Positions 9,006 through 20,800 of a stretch of 64,000 nt of DNA are shown piece by piece. Source of the DNA: Notamacropus eugenii (Eukaryota; Chordata; Mammalia; Diprotodontia; Macropodidae); NCBI RefSeq assembly GCF_028372415.1, contig NC_092875.1:352552225-352616224 (forward strand), given 5' to 3'. Position 1 is the first letter of the stretch, and the number at the start of each line of letters is the position of its first letter. A model generated the notes under the pieces. That model did no database searches, was not told where the DNA came from, and saw only the letters and a list, made by a program, of their open reading frames with translations. The position numbers and the translations under genes were made by a program.

Positions 9006-11627
9006 AGTCAATTGTTTTAATACTAATTGTTTTTACATCACTTTGTAACATGTCCAATTTTTCTCCCCATCTCTTCCCTCCCCCTACCCCCTAATATCTT
9101 GCATTCTGATTACCCCTTCCCTCAATGTACCCTCCCTTCTATCACATCCCACCCTTCCCTTATCCCCATCTTCTCTCTTTTCTTATAGGGCAAGACAAAT
9201 TTTTATACCCCATTACGTGTGTTTCTGATTTTCTGGTTATGTGCAATAATAATTCTCAACATTCATTTCTAATACTTTGAATTCCAACTTATCTCCCTTC
9301 CTCCCTCCCCACCCATCCCCACTGAGAAGGCAAGTAATTCAATACAGACTAAATATGTGTCATTTTGAAAAGACTTCCATAATAATCATGTTGTATAATA
9401 CTATCTCTATCCTACTCTATCCCCCCTTATTTTTTATTCCCTCATTTGACCTTATCCCTTCCTAAAAGTGTTTATTTCTAGACACTCCCTTCTCCCATTT
9501 GCCCTCCCTTCTGTCATTCCCCTCACCCCACTTGTCACCTCCTACCCTACTTTCCTGTAGTGTAAGATAGATTTTCATACCAAATTTAGTGACCATGTTA
9601 TTCCCACCTTAAACCATATGTGGAGAGAGTGGCTTCACTTTTCCCCTCTCCCTTTCTCCCTTTTCTTCTCCATTGAACAAGATTTTTCTTATCTATTTTA
9701 TGAGTAACCTGCCCCATTCCATTTCTCCCTTTCTCTTCCCGGTATTTTCCTCCCTCATCCCTTAATTTTAATTTTTTTTGGGGGGTATATCATGTCTTCT
9801 GATTCATCACAGCCTGTACTCTGTGTGTGTGTACAATCCCTCCACCTACCCAAATACTGAGAAAAGTCTCAAGAGTTATAAATATTTTCTTTCCATGTAG
9901 GAATGTAAACAGTTCAGCTTTAGAAAGTCCCTTATGACTTCTCTTTGCTGTTTACCTTTTCATGCTTCTCTTGATTCTTGTGTTTGAAAGTCAAATTTTC
10001 TATTCAGTTCTGGTCTTTTCATCATGAATGTTTGAAAGTCCTCTATATCATTGAATGACCATTTATTCCCTTGAAGTATTATACTCAGTTTTGCTGGGTG
10101 GGTGATTCTTGGTTTTAATCCCAGTTCCTTTGACTTCTGGAATATCCTGTTCCAAGCCCTTTGATCCCTTAATGTTGAAGCTGCCAGATCCTGTGTTATC
10201 CTGATTGTATTTCCACAATACTTGTATTGTTTCTTTCTAGATGCTTGCAGTATTTTTTCCCTGACCTGGGAGCTCTGAAATTTGGCCCCAATATTCCTAG
10301 AAGTTTCTCTTTTCTGGTCTCTTTCAGGAGGTGATCAATGGATTCTTTCAATATTTATTTTGCTCTCTGGTTCTAGAATATCCAGACAGTTTTCCTTGAT
10401 AATTTCATGGAAGACAATATCTAGGCTCTTTTTTTTGATCATGACTTTCAGGTAGTCCCATAATTTTTAAATTGTCTCTCCTGGATCAGTTGTTTTTCCA
10501 ATGAGATGCTTCACATTATGTTCTATTTTTTCAAACTTTTGGTTTTGTTTTTTAACTGCTTGGTTTATCTAATATTTATTCATTTCCCTGAACTCAATTT
10601 TCTCTTTCAAAGAACTATTTTGTTCAGTGAGCTTTTGAACTTTCACTTCCATTTGGCTAATTTGGCTTTTTAAAGCCTCCTTCTTCTCATTGGCTTTTTG
10701 GACCTCTTTTTCCAATTGAGTTAGCCTCTTTTTAAAAGTGCTATTTTCCTCAGCATTTTTTTGGTTCTCCTTTAGCAAGCTGCTAACTCGCTTTTCAAGC
10801 TCTTCCATTGCCTGAACCCAATTTCAGTTCCCTCTGGAGGCCCTGGAGGCAGGAGCCTTGACTTTCTGTGACAGTATGCCTTGTTCTTCCTCATCTTGAA
10901 AGGATGGGAGGAGACACCTATTCACCAAGAAAGCAATTTTCTATGGTTTTATTTTTTTTCCTTTTTGGGGGGATTTTCCCAGCCAGTTACTTGAATTTTG
11001 AATCCTTTGTCAAGATGGTGGTCCTATTGCCTCCCCAGTATCATGTTCAAGGATGAGTTTCAACTCAGTTGCTTGATTCCCAGGTCCTGGGGGTGGGGAG
11101 GGGCATCACTCAAGGCTGAGGTTTATATCACCTGCTCCCTACCACCAGAGGCTTTGAGCTGAGCTGCATAGACAGCGGACTCAGGGTGCTTCCTGGCCAC
11201 TGTAGCTGCCTGCAGTCTGCTGCTGCTGCCTCTTCCATTACCTGGGGCTATTGCTGGAGGAACCCCATTCCTCTCTCACCCAGCTGGGAAAGTCCTCCCA
11301 CACTGACCTTTGGAGCTTCTTTGATGCTTGTGGGTTGAGATATCTGGGACCCTCCCTTCCAGGAAATCTGCCCTGGAGGTCTGTTCAGGTCCTGTTCCTC
11401 CTAGTGCCATGTGGCCAGGGCTGGGGTATGCTCTCCTCAGCATCCTGTGAGATAGACCTTTCCTGTTGGCCTTCCAGGTTATCTTTGGCTGGAAACCTCT
11501 TTCACTCTGCTGTTCTGTGGCTTCTGCTGCTCTAGAATTTGTTGAGAGTCATTTTTTACAGGCATTTTGTGAGCTGTGGGGGAAGTGCTAGAGTATATGC
11601 ATCTTTCTACTCCACCATCTTGGCTCC
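9006..11627 (-). mobile_element. HAL1-like (half-L1) retrotransposon, nearly complete, antisense
   Basis: Read on the minus strand the element starts at 11627 with ggagccaagatggtgg, an L1-type 5' end. About 0.8 kb of GC-rich 5' UTR follows, then one ORF1-type coding region (10808-9960), then about 0.95 kb of strongly purine-rich 3' UTR ending near 9010. ORF2 is absent. This one-ORF organisation is that of HAL1, a non-autonomous L1 relative. The copy at 40.5-44.4 kb has the same order, so the absence of ORF2 is a family property, not a local deletion. Ends were set by comparison; no duplication was found. Confidence 0.85.
9960..10808 (-). pseudogene. HAL1 ORF1 (RNA-binding chaperone-like) with internal stop
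   Basis: Begins MEELEKRVSSLL and continues as a Lys/Glu-rich coiled coil (residues 1 to about 75, with LTQLEKEVQKANEKKEALK), the trimerisation part of L1 ORF1p. An in-frame stop at about 10569 breaks it. The C-terminal RRM-like and CTD parts can still be followed by comparison with 41.5-41.9 kb. A TGA at 9960-9962 lies in the starting frame, giving a nominal 283-codon reading, close to usual L1 ORF1 size. L1 ORF1p binds element RNA in cytoplasmic particles; this copy is dead. Confidence 0.82.
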
Positions 11628-11909
11628 ATCACCACAATTATATCGTATATCAATATTTTCAACATAGCAACATTTTCTCAAGGGCTGGTAGACCCAAGCA
11701 CAAAGGTATTCCTTTGTACTAAGGTGACAATTCAACTGGTATCTTTCTCTGACCATGTCTATTAACAGAGTAGCTCTACTACACTTCATGAATCATTTTC
11801 TTTTCTGTGTTTCAGTTCTGTTACATGAATTATAGGGATGTGATATGTAATACATGACTCAAAATGTTTCAAAGGGATAAAAATATTTCAACAGAATAAG
11901 TATAATACT
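11628..11909. other. Unassigned non-coding sequence
   Basis: Flank of the HAL1 5' end. No recognised repeat. Confidence 0.35.
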
Positions 11910-12260
11910 ATAGAATATTAATGCTAGAAGGGACCTTAGAAATTATCTCTTCCTCTTTTCTATTTTATAGTTGTGAAAATTAAGGTCCAGAGCAATGAAG
12001 TTATTTCCCTAAGATAGCACATAAAACCAAACTGTTGTGCGAACTTTTTTTTTTAATTTCCTATCCAGTACCCATAGATTCATAGACTATTAGAGCCACA
12101 AGGATTCATAGAAATCATCTAGCCCACTCTTTCATTTTATGTAAATAAAGAAATTGAGGTCTGAGAGAGTGAATTCCCACCCCTCTCTTTAATACAAATA
12201 TTAAGTGCAAGAAAGGAGAGTGAAATCCATGTTTTCTGATATCTTATCTGGTGTTCTTTT
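11910..12260 (-). mobile_element. Two adjacent MIR-like relics, antisense
   Basis: The first (about 11910-12060) shows 'atgctagaagggaccttag' and 'attaaggtccagagcaatg'. The second (about 12070-12260) repeats the design with 'agattcatagactattag', 'aaatcatctagcccactc' and 'agaaattgaggtctgagag'. Both are old. The duplicated layout suggests two separate insertions of one family. Confidence 0.58.
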
Positions 12261-12334
12261 CACCAAACTCTGAAGCTTTCCTCTTATATTAATCTCAAGC
12301 AACTGATTTCATCTATTAATTCTAGATAAATATA

Positions 12335-12600
12335 AGCTAGGTGGTACAATGGATAAAGCATTGAGCCTGGGGTTAAGAAGACTTGAATTTAAATCCAGTC
12401 TCAACTACTTACTAGCTGCATGACCCTGGGCAAGTTACTTAACCACTGCCTTCCTCAATTTTCTCATCTGTAAAATGGGAATAATAATAACATCTGCCTC
12501 TCAGCATTGTTTTGAGTAATAAATGAGATAAAATTTGAGAAGTATTAAATAATTGCTAGCTATTACAATAATAATTATCATTATTTTATTTGGCTATTAA
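12335..12600 (+). mobile_element. MIR/CORE-type SINE, nearly full length
   Basis: The tRNA-like head (ctaggtggtacaatggataa) leads to 'acttgaatttaaatccagtc', 'cctgggcaagttacttaacc', 'ttctcatctgtaaaatggga' and a tail 'aataataataacatctgcc...taataaatgag'. All standard blocks appear in order. Confidence 0.8.
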
Positions 12601-12650
12601 ATTTTAAATGCTTCCATAATTTAAGAAAAGCAAGTTATAAACTGCCTTAG

Positions 12651-12794
12651 CAATATATGTATGCATGTATATATGTATATGTATATTATATATCTATACA
12701 TATACATACACATATATATACATTTGCGTATATATACATTTGTGTATATATACATATATATATACACACACACACATACACATATATATATATC
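12651..12794. repeat. Compound AT/CA microsatellite
   Basis: Alternating purine-pyrimidine tract of TA, TG and CA units, ending in (CA)5 then (TA)n. Overlapping open frames here encode only Tyr/Ile/His repeats and are artefacts. Confidence 0.92.
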
Positions 12795-12795
12795 C

Positions 12796-13752
12796 ATGTT
12801 TTTTTTTCCTCATATCTTTCATTGGTCCATAGTAGGAGCTATATAAATGTTTATTCCTTCTTTTCCTTCAAAAGGTCTAAAATAATTTAATCCAGTATCA
12901 TTGTTCTGATAAAACAAACATAGAACTCATTAGGAATTTTCTGTATAAATGATTGGGGCACGACCCATGGACACATTGTAGAGTTCCTCTTTATGCTTCC
13001 TCATTAGTTTGCTTCAGTGTTTCTAGCTAAAGTGGAATCATAGATTTGCTGCCTAGAAAATGGGTGATATTCATTTTGTCTCCCTTGAAACTGACCGAAT
13101 CTTGTGTTTTTTTTCCCGAAATATGACCTCTAGTTACCACAACTGCCCTCCTCCCCTTTTTCATGTAAAATTTGGAAGTGTGATGGATCTTTAAAAGTCC
13201 AAAGTAAGAGAAAGGGGGAGGTGAAAGAAAGAGGAGGGAGATGGAAGAGAAGTAGAAAGAGATAGAGGGAGGGTATGATTGATTTTTTACAATGCCTTTT
13301 ATCCTCACTCTCACTTTACGTCCACTAAGTCTCATAAAAAGTAACACATTTTTCAACATTCTATAAAATGATCCCAGATAATAAAGCACCACACTCAGGA
13401 CATTTTATGTCCTGGGGGACTTTGTTATTAGTGATATTAATTAGAGTTGGACTTGTGGGAAGTATCCGCACTTTTCACTTCAAATATAAATCAGACCCAA
13501 GCATTAGAAGTATGTCTGTTGAACTTAATCCCAACCAAACAACTGTTACCTAGTTCACATTTGAATTTTGATGTGTTTAACTAAGCCCTCTTTGATCTCT
13601 TTAGCTTCTACTGCTGGACTTGATTTGTAAGAGCAACACTGGAGGCAAATTTGAAATAGTTTAGGCTTGTAACAATCAGACGTATTATCACTACTTTGGC
13701 TTCTAATATTTGTAGCATTTTTTTTTTTATTTTTCCACCCCATGGAGTAGAA

Positions 13753-13753
<1 letters not shown>
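12796..13753. other. Unassigned non-coding sequence with a purine-rich tract
   Basis: No gene or dispersed repeat is recognised. A GA-rich stretch at about 13203-13276 is nearly all purine on the plus strand. The open frame at 13027-13392 (minus) is driven partly by this tract and shows no family signature. Confidence 0.45.
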
Positions 13754-13754
<1 letters not shown>

Positions 13755-13790
<36 letters not shown>

Positions 13791-13798
13791 TGTGTGTT
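13755..13798. repeat. (TG)n microsatellite
   Basis: Uninterrupted TG repeat at 13755-13787 followed by an interrupted continuation. Confidence 0.95.
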
Positions 13799-13929
13799 CA
13801 GAAACTGAAGGAGAAAATTCCTCTCTGCTCAGCGCTTTTTATTTACTACTACAAATAAAATCCTGTTAACATAGACTATTATTAAAACAGAGATTATGTT
13901 TAAAAAATATATATTTCTGTTCTCCAAGC

Positions 13930-14055
13930 AAAGCTTCCAAGTAGGCAAGTATTTATCAAGTACCTCTTATGTTCCAGAATTTATGCTGATTGCTAGTGAT
14001 AAAAAGACAAAAATGAAAATGTCTTTACTTTCAAAGAGCTCATATTGAAGAAGGA
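13930..14055 (+). repeat. Ancient dispersed repeat, copy C (5' part)
   Basis: Matches the opening of copies A and B: 'gcaagtatttatcaagtacc', 'aatttatgctgattgctagt', 'aaaaagacaaaaatgaaaa', 'tcaaagagctcatattgaag'. Truncated by the microsatellite that follows. Confidence 0.55.
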
Positions 14056-14057
14056 AA

Positions 14058-14132
14058 AAAATATATATGTGTGTGTGTGTGTAACATATATATGTATGTT
14101 GTGATACATATATATATATTACATACATAAAT
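14058..14132. repeat. AT/GT microsatellite
   Basis: Mixed (TA)n and (TG)n units, interrupted near the middle. Confidence 0.88.
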
Positions 14133-14159
14133 AATTCCCCTGTATCCAGGACCTCCCCC

Positions 14160-14305
14160 ACCCATTTTAAGCTTCCTTTTGTGCTTTGTCTCCCCTCATT
14201 AGAATATCAGCTCCTTGAGGACAGAGAATGTCTTTCATTTTGCTTCCTTGCTTACCACAGTGACTGGCACATAGTGTTTAATAAATGCTTGTTTTCTTTT
14301 CTCCT
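14160..14305 (+). mobile_element. L2 LINE 3' end
   Basis: Shows the conserved L2 3' terminus in order: 'attagaatatcagctccttg', 'aggacagagaatgtctttc', 'gactggcacatagtgttta', 'ataaatgcttg'. Related ends lie at 38.9 and 56.0 kb. Non-coding tail only. Confidence 0.82.
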
Positions 14306-15049
14306 TCCTTCCTAAATAGATACAAAATGTATAAAAGTTCAATATGAAATAAACACAAGGTCCCTTGGGGGAGGAGGAACACTGACAGCTAAGGGGATGG
14401 GAGGATCCATCAGGCTCAGAGTTTAAGAGAATTGGTCATTCTAAGAGGCTATGACGAAGGAGTGTATTCTAGGAATGGGGCACAGTTTGGGCAAAGGCAA
14501 TGGAGATGGTAGATGGTATATCACATATAATGGCCATTCATAGAACCATCCATGGCAATAGCCCCTCCTTGATCCGTAAATTCTCCAGACAAAATCACCT
14601 AGTACAAAAAATATTCTCTCCATTTCTGCCCAGGAACAGTTGCCTCATAAATAATGAACCTGATTAAAATTCTTCTGTCAGAAGCGAAAAAAGCATAAAA
14701 TCATCATTGTTTTATGCTTTTGTTAGGTAACTGAACAAATTTAAGTTTCTTTCTCATTTTTCCACCCTATACATCTTCTGTCATTGGTCCTCTTCAAGAA
14801 CTAAGGATCAACAACTAACCAACAACCAACTCCACGCATCCTGTTCATCATCTGCCAGGAAATGCAAACCATCCACTTTATGAACCATCTTCCTTATAAA
14901 TTATCAACAAAAAAACTAAATAATGCCATAGACAAGGAAGATATAGGTGTTTGGAGAAAGAAAAGGGTGGAGTTGAAATAAGTTTAAGGTGTCAAAGTTT
15001 TGCTTGAATATACATTAAAAATTCCTGTCTCAGAATACAATGGCCTTTG
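14306..15049. other. Unassigned non-coding sequence
   Basis: No recognised repeat or gene in about 0.75 kb. Confidence 0.4.
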
Positions 15050-15190
15050 AAGCTAATTTCCCATCACTGCAGAGCTTTAAACAGAGACTGAATAATACTA
15101 GGAAATGTTCAAAAAGGAATCCCTGCTTCAGATAAGGAGTTGGACTAGTTGACTAGATGACTTTCAAATTTGCACTTCTCTATAATACAA
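15050..15190 (+). mobile_element. CR1/L3-like LINE 3' fragment
   Basis: The order 'gagctttaaacagagactg', 'ggaatccctgcttcag' and 'gagttggactagttgactag' resembles the 3' tail of an ancient CR1/L3-type LINE. Diverged. The assignment is from memory of the consensus. Confidence 0.45.
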
Positions 15191-15565
15191 GTAGATGTGT
15201 TATGTTTCTACTTTCTCTCAACTGTAGTATTAAGAACTTTTTCGCACCAGCTTCAGAGAAACTTGATACTGTCACATTTCTCACTACTGTAGAGAGGAGC
15301 ATGTTTTCTAGACCTATACTCAGTATAACCAAATTCTACTCAGTGAAAGAGTTTGGTTGTCATGTTGAATTTCTGAAAATGGAATTTTTCTTTTTCTGCT
15401 CCACAGAGTCCTCACCCAGGAATGCGACGCTCTCACCACATAACCAGGAGGCAAGACTGGCAGAGATATAAAGGTCCCACAGTCTCTAAGTCACACTACT
15501 TGTTATCAGTGTATACCTGAGCTGACAAAACCATGTAGGTACACAGGTTAGCATAATCAGCACTC
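15191..15565. other. Unassigned non-coding sequence
   Basis: The 104-codon plus-strand frame at 15157-15471 has no recognisable domain and is not supported as a gene. No repeat was seen. Confidence 0.4.
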
Positions 15566-15800
15566 CTGATTACTGGAGTGCTGGATCCACAAAGATGAAA
15601 CAAATTCCCTGTCCTCAAGGATCTTACAATCTAGTAAGGGAAATAAAATGGGGATACAAATAATCAAAATACAATTTAGAATGTAATCATGGATACACAA
15701 AGGTGAAGTAAAAACAAAGTGTTACAGAGAGAGTTGGGGACAGAGAAGTGACTTCTGGTTGTAGAGATTTAAGGCTACCTAGGAGGTATAGTACCTGAGT
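15566..15800 (+). repeat. Ancient dispersed repeat, copy D
   Basis: Contains the family blocks 'ccctgtcctcaaggatcttac' shortened, 'aatctagtaagggaaataaa' and 'gtgttacagagagagttggg'. The first block is missing. Confidence 0.45.
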
Positions 15801-15984
15801 TAGGTCAACCAGCTTGAGAAGGATTTCATTTTCTCTGTCTTCACCATGGGATCATCACCATAAAATAGATTGTCAAGAAGCTACATGAGCACTACTAAAG
15901 CTCTTTATTTTCCTCCCTCCTAGAAAACTGGGGGAAATAAATTGGAAAACATCTAGTTGTCTCCTGAGGTAAGCCTACTGACCT

Positions 15985-16235
15985 TGTTTGAGTAATTTTT
16001 TCAGTCTAGCTCTTTGTGACCCATTTGGGGTTTTCTTGGCAAAGATACTGGAGTGATTTGCCATTTCCTTCTCCAGCTTACTTTACAGATGAGGAAACTG
16101 AGGTAAACAAAGTTAAATGACTTGTCCTGGGTCACACAGTCAGCAAGTATCTGAGGCCAGATTTGAACTCACGAAGCTGAGTTTTTCTAATTCCAGACTC
16201 AGCATTCTATCCACAGTGCCATCTAGCTAACCTTG
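15985..16235 (-). mobile_element. Marsupial tRNA-derived SINE, 'aaggaaatggcaaa' type, antisense
   Basis: Complement of a complete SINE. The tail is at the left ('ggttttcttggcaaagatac', 'ttgccatttccttctccag'), the body follows ('gggtcacacagtcagcaagt', 'gatttgaactcacgaag'), and the tRNA-like head is at the right ('ctatccacagtgccatctag'). Other members are at 22.3, 25.6, 28.0, 59.6 and 62.9 kb. Confidence 0.82.
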
Positions 16236-19200
16236 CATATGAGTAAATATAGTTGTATACAGATAACACACATAAAGGAGGGCAAGGTGAGGAGGACAGG
16301 AGTTGGGGGAAAGGAGGAGGACACTAGAGTAGTGCCATGCAGGCACCATGTGTGGTTCCTTTGGCAAGTTTCTGTGGAAGAGATGAGGCTTGAATCGACT
16401 TGGATGGTGAAGAGCGGCATGCTTGGCAGAGATGAATTAATATCTTTTTTTTAATAGGCTGACAACCATTTGGAAAATTCATGAAATTTTCATGCTCATC
16501 CCAACCAACTGGAAACAGTATTGGAGTTTAAACCAGGGCAAGAAGAAGTGGAGACAGTAGAAAAGAAAGTGACTATTTTAAGAGATTTGCCTCCCTTCTT
16601 GATGTGAACATGGGTATTTAAAGGTGTCTACAATCTAAATATTTCTCAGGGCTTTGACTAGTAATGATGCAGATGAATCTTTATATAAATCTTTTTTTTT
16701 CTATTAGCAGGACTATTTATAAATTTTCCTATTCTATTTTTGTTTTCCTTTTCCAGTTAATCTGTTCTGAGTGGACAGATTTGTTTACAGTCTGGAGAAA
16801 GGGAGAGACAGGAAAGTGAATTTCACCAGCTTCCTTCTCTACTAGGCAGCTGTTATGAGCCATAGTCTCAGAAACACCAGTTAAACCACACATCACACTC
16901 AAAACGCAGACCATAGTTTACCTATCAAGATCTATTCTGTGTCTTTCACTTATCAGTTACATTTTGCTATGAACAAAGATAGTTAGAGCCCTCACTCATT
17001 CTAGTTGTTTTTGATGAAACTCAGTCTTCTCATAGAAGGGAAGCTTAATCTTGACACAAAAAGATGGCTTGTTTGTATCATAATACCAACTGACCTATGA
17101 TCTGATGCTTCTCCCTTCTTAGAAATGGACAATCACCGTATTCCAAAAATAATCAACTTTGGAAGAGAAGCGATGATTTTGTGAGAGTATTATAGATGTA
17201 GACGAATGAGGTGCCAGAAATATAAGGCACATACAAATGTATTTAGTATAAGGATATCATGTAATAAATTTGGAGGCACTTGGAATCAAGGGACTTGTTG
17301 AGGTGTCAGCTTTTCCACATACATCTAGAGCTGGGATGGGGAAGAGGGAAAGTGGGTCCACTCACTACTCAAAGTCCCAAACTTTTCCTTCTAATTCTCT
17401 CAAACCACTTCCCTCTCCCAGAAGTTTCCCCCCTAGTAATCAGGAATCATATGTTCCTAACAACAACAACAACCCAGTATCATAGACTCAAAGGATTTAC
17501 GTTTCTCTAGTTACACAGAAAATCACCAAACCCACCTTGAGTAGAGGAAAGTGTTGAATAGATTTACAGCTGGGGCTCATTTGTCTCTGAATTAAAGTGC
17601 ATTCCTCCCATGTTCCTCAATATAATTATAGTTTGGTACTGGAGTGATAAAATGTGACAAAGAGTAAATCAGTTTCCATTTTACCTCTGCGCACAGCAGA
17701 CTCCTGAAAAGCCAATTCCCCTGACCAGAGCTAGAACAAGAGAAGGAAAACCAGACATTTTCTCCAAGACATAAAAACTTTAGAAGGTGTTAATAATCCT
17801 TGCATTTCTTCAACAGCATATAAATAACTGACCTTGGTATCTCATTAATATGAATATTTTGTTAAAAATAGAGAATTAGAAGTTTTCAGTTGTTAATCTT
17901 CCTCTGCCCAGATACCTCCTCTCTAGTCGAAATCCCTGTGTCATCTCCAATCTGCTCTCCTCTAACCCCCAAAAGCAACTTCACAGTTTTTTGTAGTCAC
18001 TTCCCATAGATACTATTATCCTAAATTCTCTGTTTAGCCTCCAGATATGGGAAAATATTTCAGGATCTTTCTCTATACAGAATCTTATAAGTCTTCTCAT
18101 CTCCCAAGCTGAATTTACCTTAAAATCTTTATTTGAAGGTATATTTTGTGCTGATTCTTTCAGGCACCAAATTTGCTAGTTATGGTTCTGTCTCCAATTG
18201 TAAGACATTGTTTTAGGCCAAAGCTCTGAGCAAATAACAGTACAAAAAGCAGGCATTTGCTTTAATTTATAGAACAGAGCCAGACATATTACTGCCACTT
18301 CCTAAATGTCAAAATTGAACCTTCACAATAGATTTATCACAAAGGTCACTGGAAGACCTACCCCAATCAGTGGGCATGGTTAGTGTATTTGTCTGCAAAT
18401 GAGCAACTACCAGAACTTTGTTCTTGATATGTGTCACTAAAACACAGAGTTCAAATCCAAATGAATTCAGTGCTGGCATAAGCCTTCTTCTGAACCCAAA
18501 TTGAATTTTCTAAATTCAATCCTCAGCTTCACATTCAATGATTCCTCATTCCCCTTAGCATTATCATTACTATTTCTACTCAAAAATTAAAGTCAAGATG
18601 GAAAACAACAAAAACAACAACACATTTATGTCCCAACTAAAAAAGGACAAAAACAAAAAAGAGATTATTGTGGTAAGGTTTTATTTTCTTTTAACACATT
18701 TTGATAGGCCCATGAAGATTGGAATCTCTGCCCAACCCAGTGAAATTTCTAAGGTAAATTATCCTCTCCTTAAAGATTTAGAGTATGCAGTGAAAAAAAA
18801 ATAATGAAGGTCTCCTTCTAGGAACTCCTGGGAGTAGTTAGTTCTCCCCAAACTTTTATTTATGTCTTCATTTATCCTTTCCAGAAAAGAAGCTGTACAA
18901 ACTATGGCCACCATACTTCTCCATGCCAGCCCACAAATTCTCTACAAGGATGACTTCTCTCCCATTTGTCCCCATGCCTCTGACCCCCAGATCTTGTACA
19001 CTTTCTCAGACAATTTGTTCTGAGATCTTGGCAGACAATCTATGGCCATTGTCAGGATAAAGTGATAAATGAACTTGCTTGTCTGACATGATATTTATAA
19101 ATCTCCACTAAATACCTCCGTCTGAGTTATAAAGGTCTCCAGCCTATTTCATCCTCAGGAGTAACGTAAATAGTGTTTGTGTATTTGTCTGGACTCTCAG

Positions 19201-20638
19201 AGGAACTGATGCCTGGCTAGCAGGTTGGTGCCTAGGTGGGGAAATCCTAGTCCAAGAGATGGATTCTTTTGGGTCTCCTTTCTTTTTCCCTCCTGCCCTC
19301 TGCAAACATTCAAGTCTGGCCCAGTGACTCATCTCTGACTAGAGCCTGTGTAAGATCTCCTTTCATCCTGGAAGACATTCAGACGGTGTGCATCTCTCTC
19401 CATACAAATTATAGATACTTTACACATATGGTGAAGAACAGCCAGATATGTGAGGCTTATAATCTGTAAAATAATCACACAGTGATGCAAGCTGTCTCCT
19501 GATGAAAATATAGCTGCATGAATTCTATTGCTTGAACATAGCTTTACTGATCTGATGTCTCTGCTGCCCTCAGGGATTAGAGATGGGACATTCCATTTCT
19601 CCAGTTTTTGGAAGAATCTCATTGCTGTTCTAAGATGGACAGTAACCCCCACATTCCCCAAGTTTGTGAGTGGCAGCTCTTTATCCAGAAAGTTTTGTAC
19701 AAAATCCAGTTCCCTTGCAAAAAAAGTAATAAATAGAAGGGGGACAAAATAAGAACTGCTCCTTCTAAAGACAATGATGAGAAACTAAGGAGGGGAGAAG
19801 GGGGTGAGGAGTAAAAGAATTAGAACCAAAAGAGTTTGTGCTTCTACCCTAAGGACATATACAAAGACTCTTAGAACAGAACATTGAAAGTGCAAAGGTA
19901 TCAATGCCATACTGGCCTCACCCAGGAAATTCACATTGAAGAAAGGAAAGGAGTTCCTGACATAAAATAAGATTTCAATTAGGACTGGATGATTTGGAAT
20001 AAATTTTGAAAAGCTATATTTGTTCCAAGATCTGGAAAGTGGCTTTGCAGGGCCTTTGCAACTTCTTTTCAAGGTAATGGAGGGTACCATGTGCTGGCTG
20101 GTTTAGAAGCAGTGATCACATTTTATAGTGCTTACAGACATCACAAAGAAGTGGATTCAATTGATCATTTCAAAAAGAAAGCCTGAATAAAAAAGCAGCC
20201 TTGGCACACTCAGCAGACTTGAAGTTAGGAATCTTCTAAGAGAGAAAGGCCCCTTCTTGCCCAGCTCTTGTTATCAGTGTTATCTGTAACCATTCACCTT
20301 ACCTTTACTTTCATCTAATTTTCTCACAAATCAAGTTATAGGTAATTAGCTCCTTAGTTTACAACCTCAAATATATAATCTATTGACTCCATTTTGACAA
20401 AAACAAACAAAAATATCGTCAGGAAATCTTAGATATGGATACTTGCCCATTTTAAAACCTGGTCTTTAAGGTTTACATCTTTCTATTATCATTTCATAAA
20501 AAGAAACACCTGTGTATAAGTCAGAGTAGGGTTAAGAAACGTTGGCTTTATTTTTAAAAACAGGAGGATTTCTAAACTGGAGGAAAGATTAAAGTACTTA
20601 ACAAATTTACCATATTTGAAGGAATATTAAGCTTAAAG
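16236..20638. other. Longest repeat-poor stretch (4.4 kb), unassigned
   Basis: I recognise no complete repeat here apart from a short (CAA)n at 17460-17473 and L2-like text around 17930-18060 that I could not confirm. Several 60-110 codon frames exist, such as 19329-19661 minus, but none has a signal, domain or codon pattern that supports a gene. Two T-rich and A-rich runs flank weak candidate retro-insertions. This is the best place in the window to look for conserved non-coding elements or missed short exons. Confidence 0.5.
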
Positions 20639-20639
20639 T

Positions 20640-20800
20640 CAGGAGACTGATTCTTAGACAATAGTAATATTACTGCTGTGTTTACAGATTAGTCACTTAA
20701 AACTCTTTGGGCCTCAGTGATTTCCTCATTTGTGAAATAAGGTAGTAGTATTGGACTATCCCTAAAGTCCCTTCTAATTCTAAAACTTTGTAGTTCCTTT
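20640..20800 (+). mobile_element. MIR-type SINE, partial
   Basis: Contains 'gggcctcagtgatttcctc', 'atttgtgaaataaggtagt' and 'aagtcccttctaattctaaa', the middle and 3' blocks of the MIR-like family. Confidence 0.6.

Noticed and set aside
12657..12890. Tyr/Ile/His-rich frames over microsatellites (also 31502-31812 and 37904-38173)
   Set aside because: Translations of TA/CA repeats with no other coding evidence.
19329..19661. 110-codon minus-strand frame in the repeat-poor island
   Set aside because: No domain, signal or codon pattern. Overlaps other frames on both strands.
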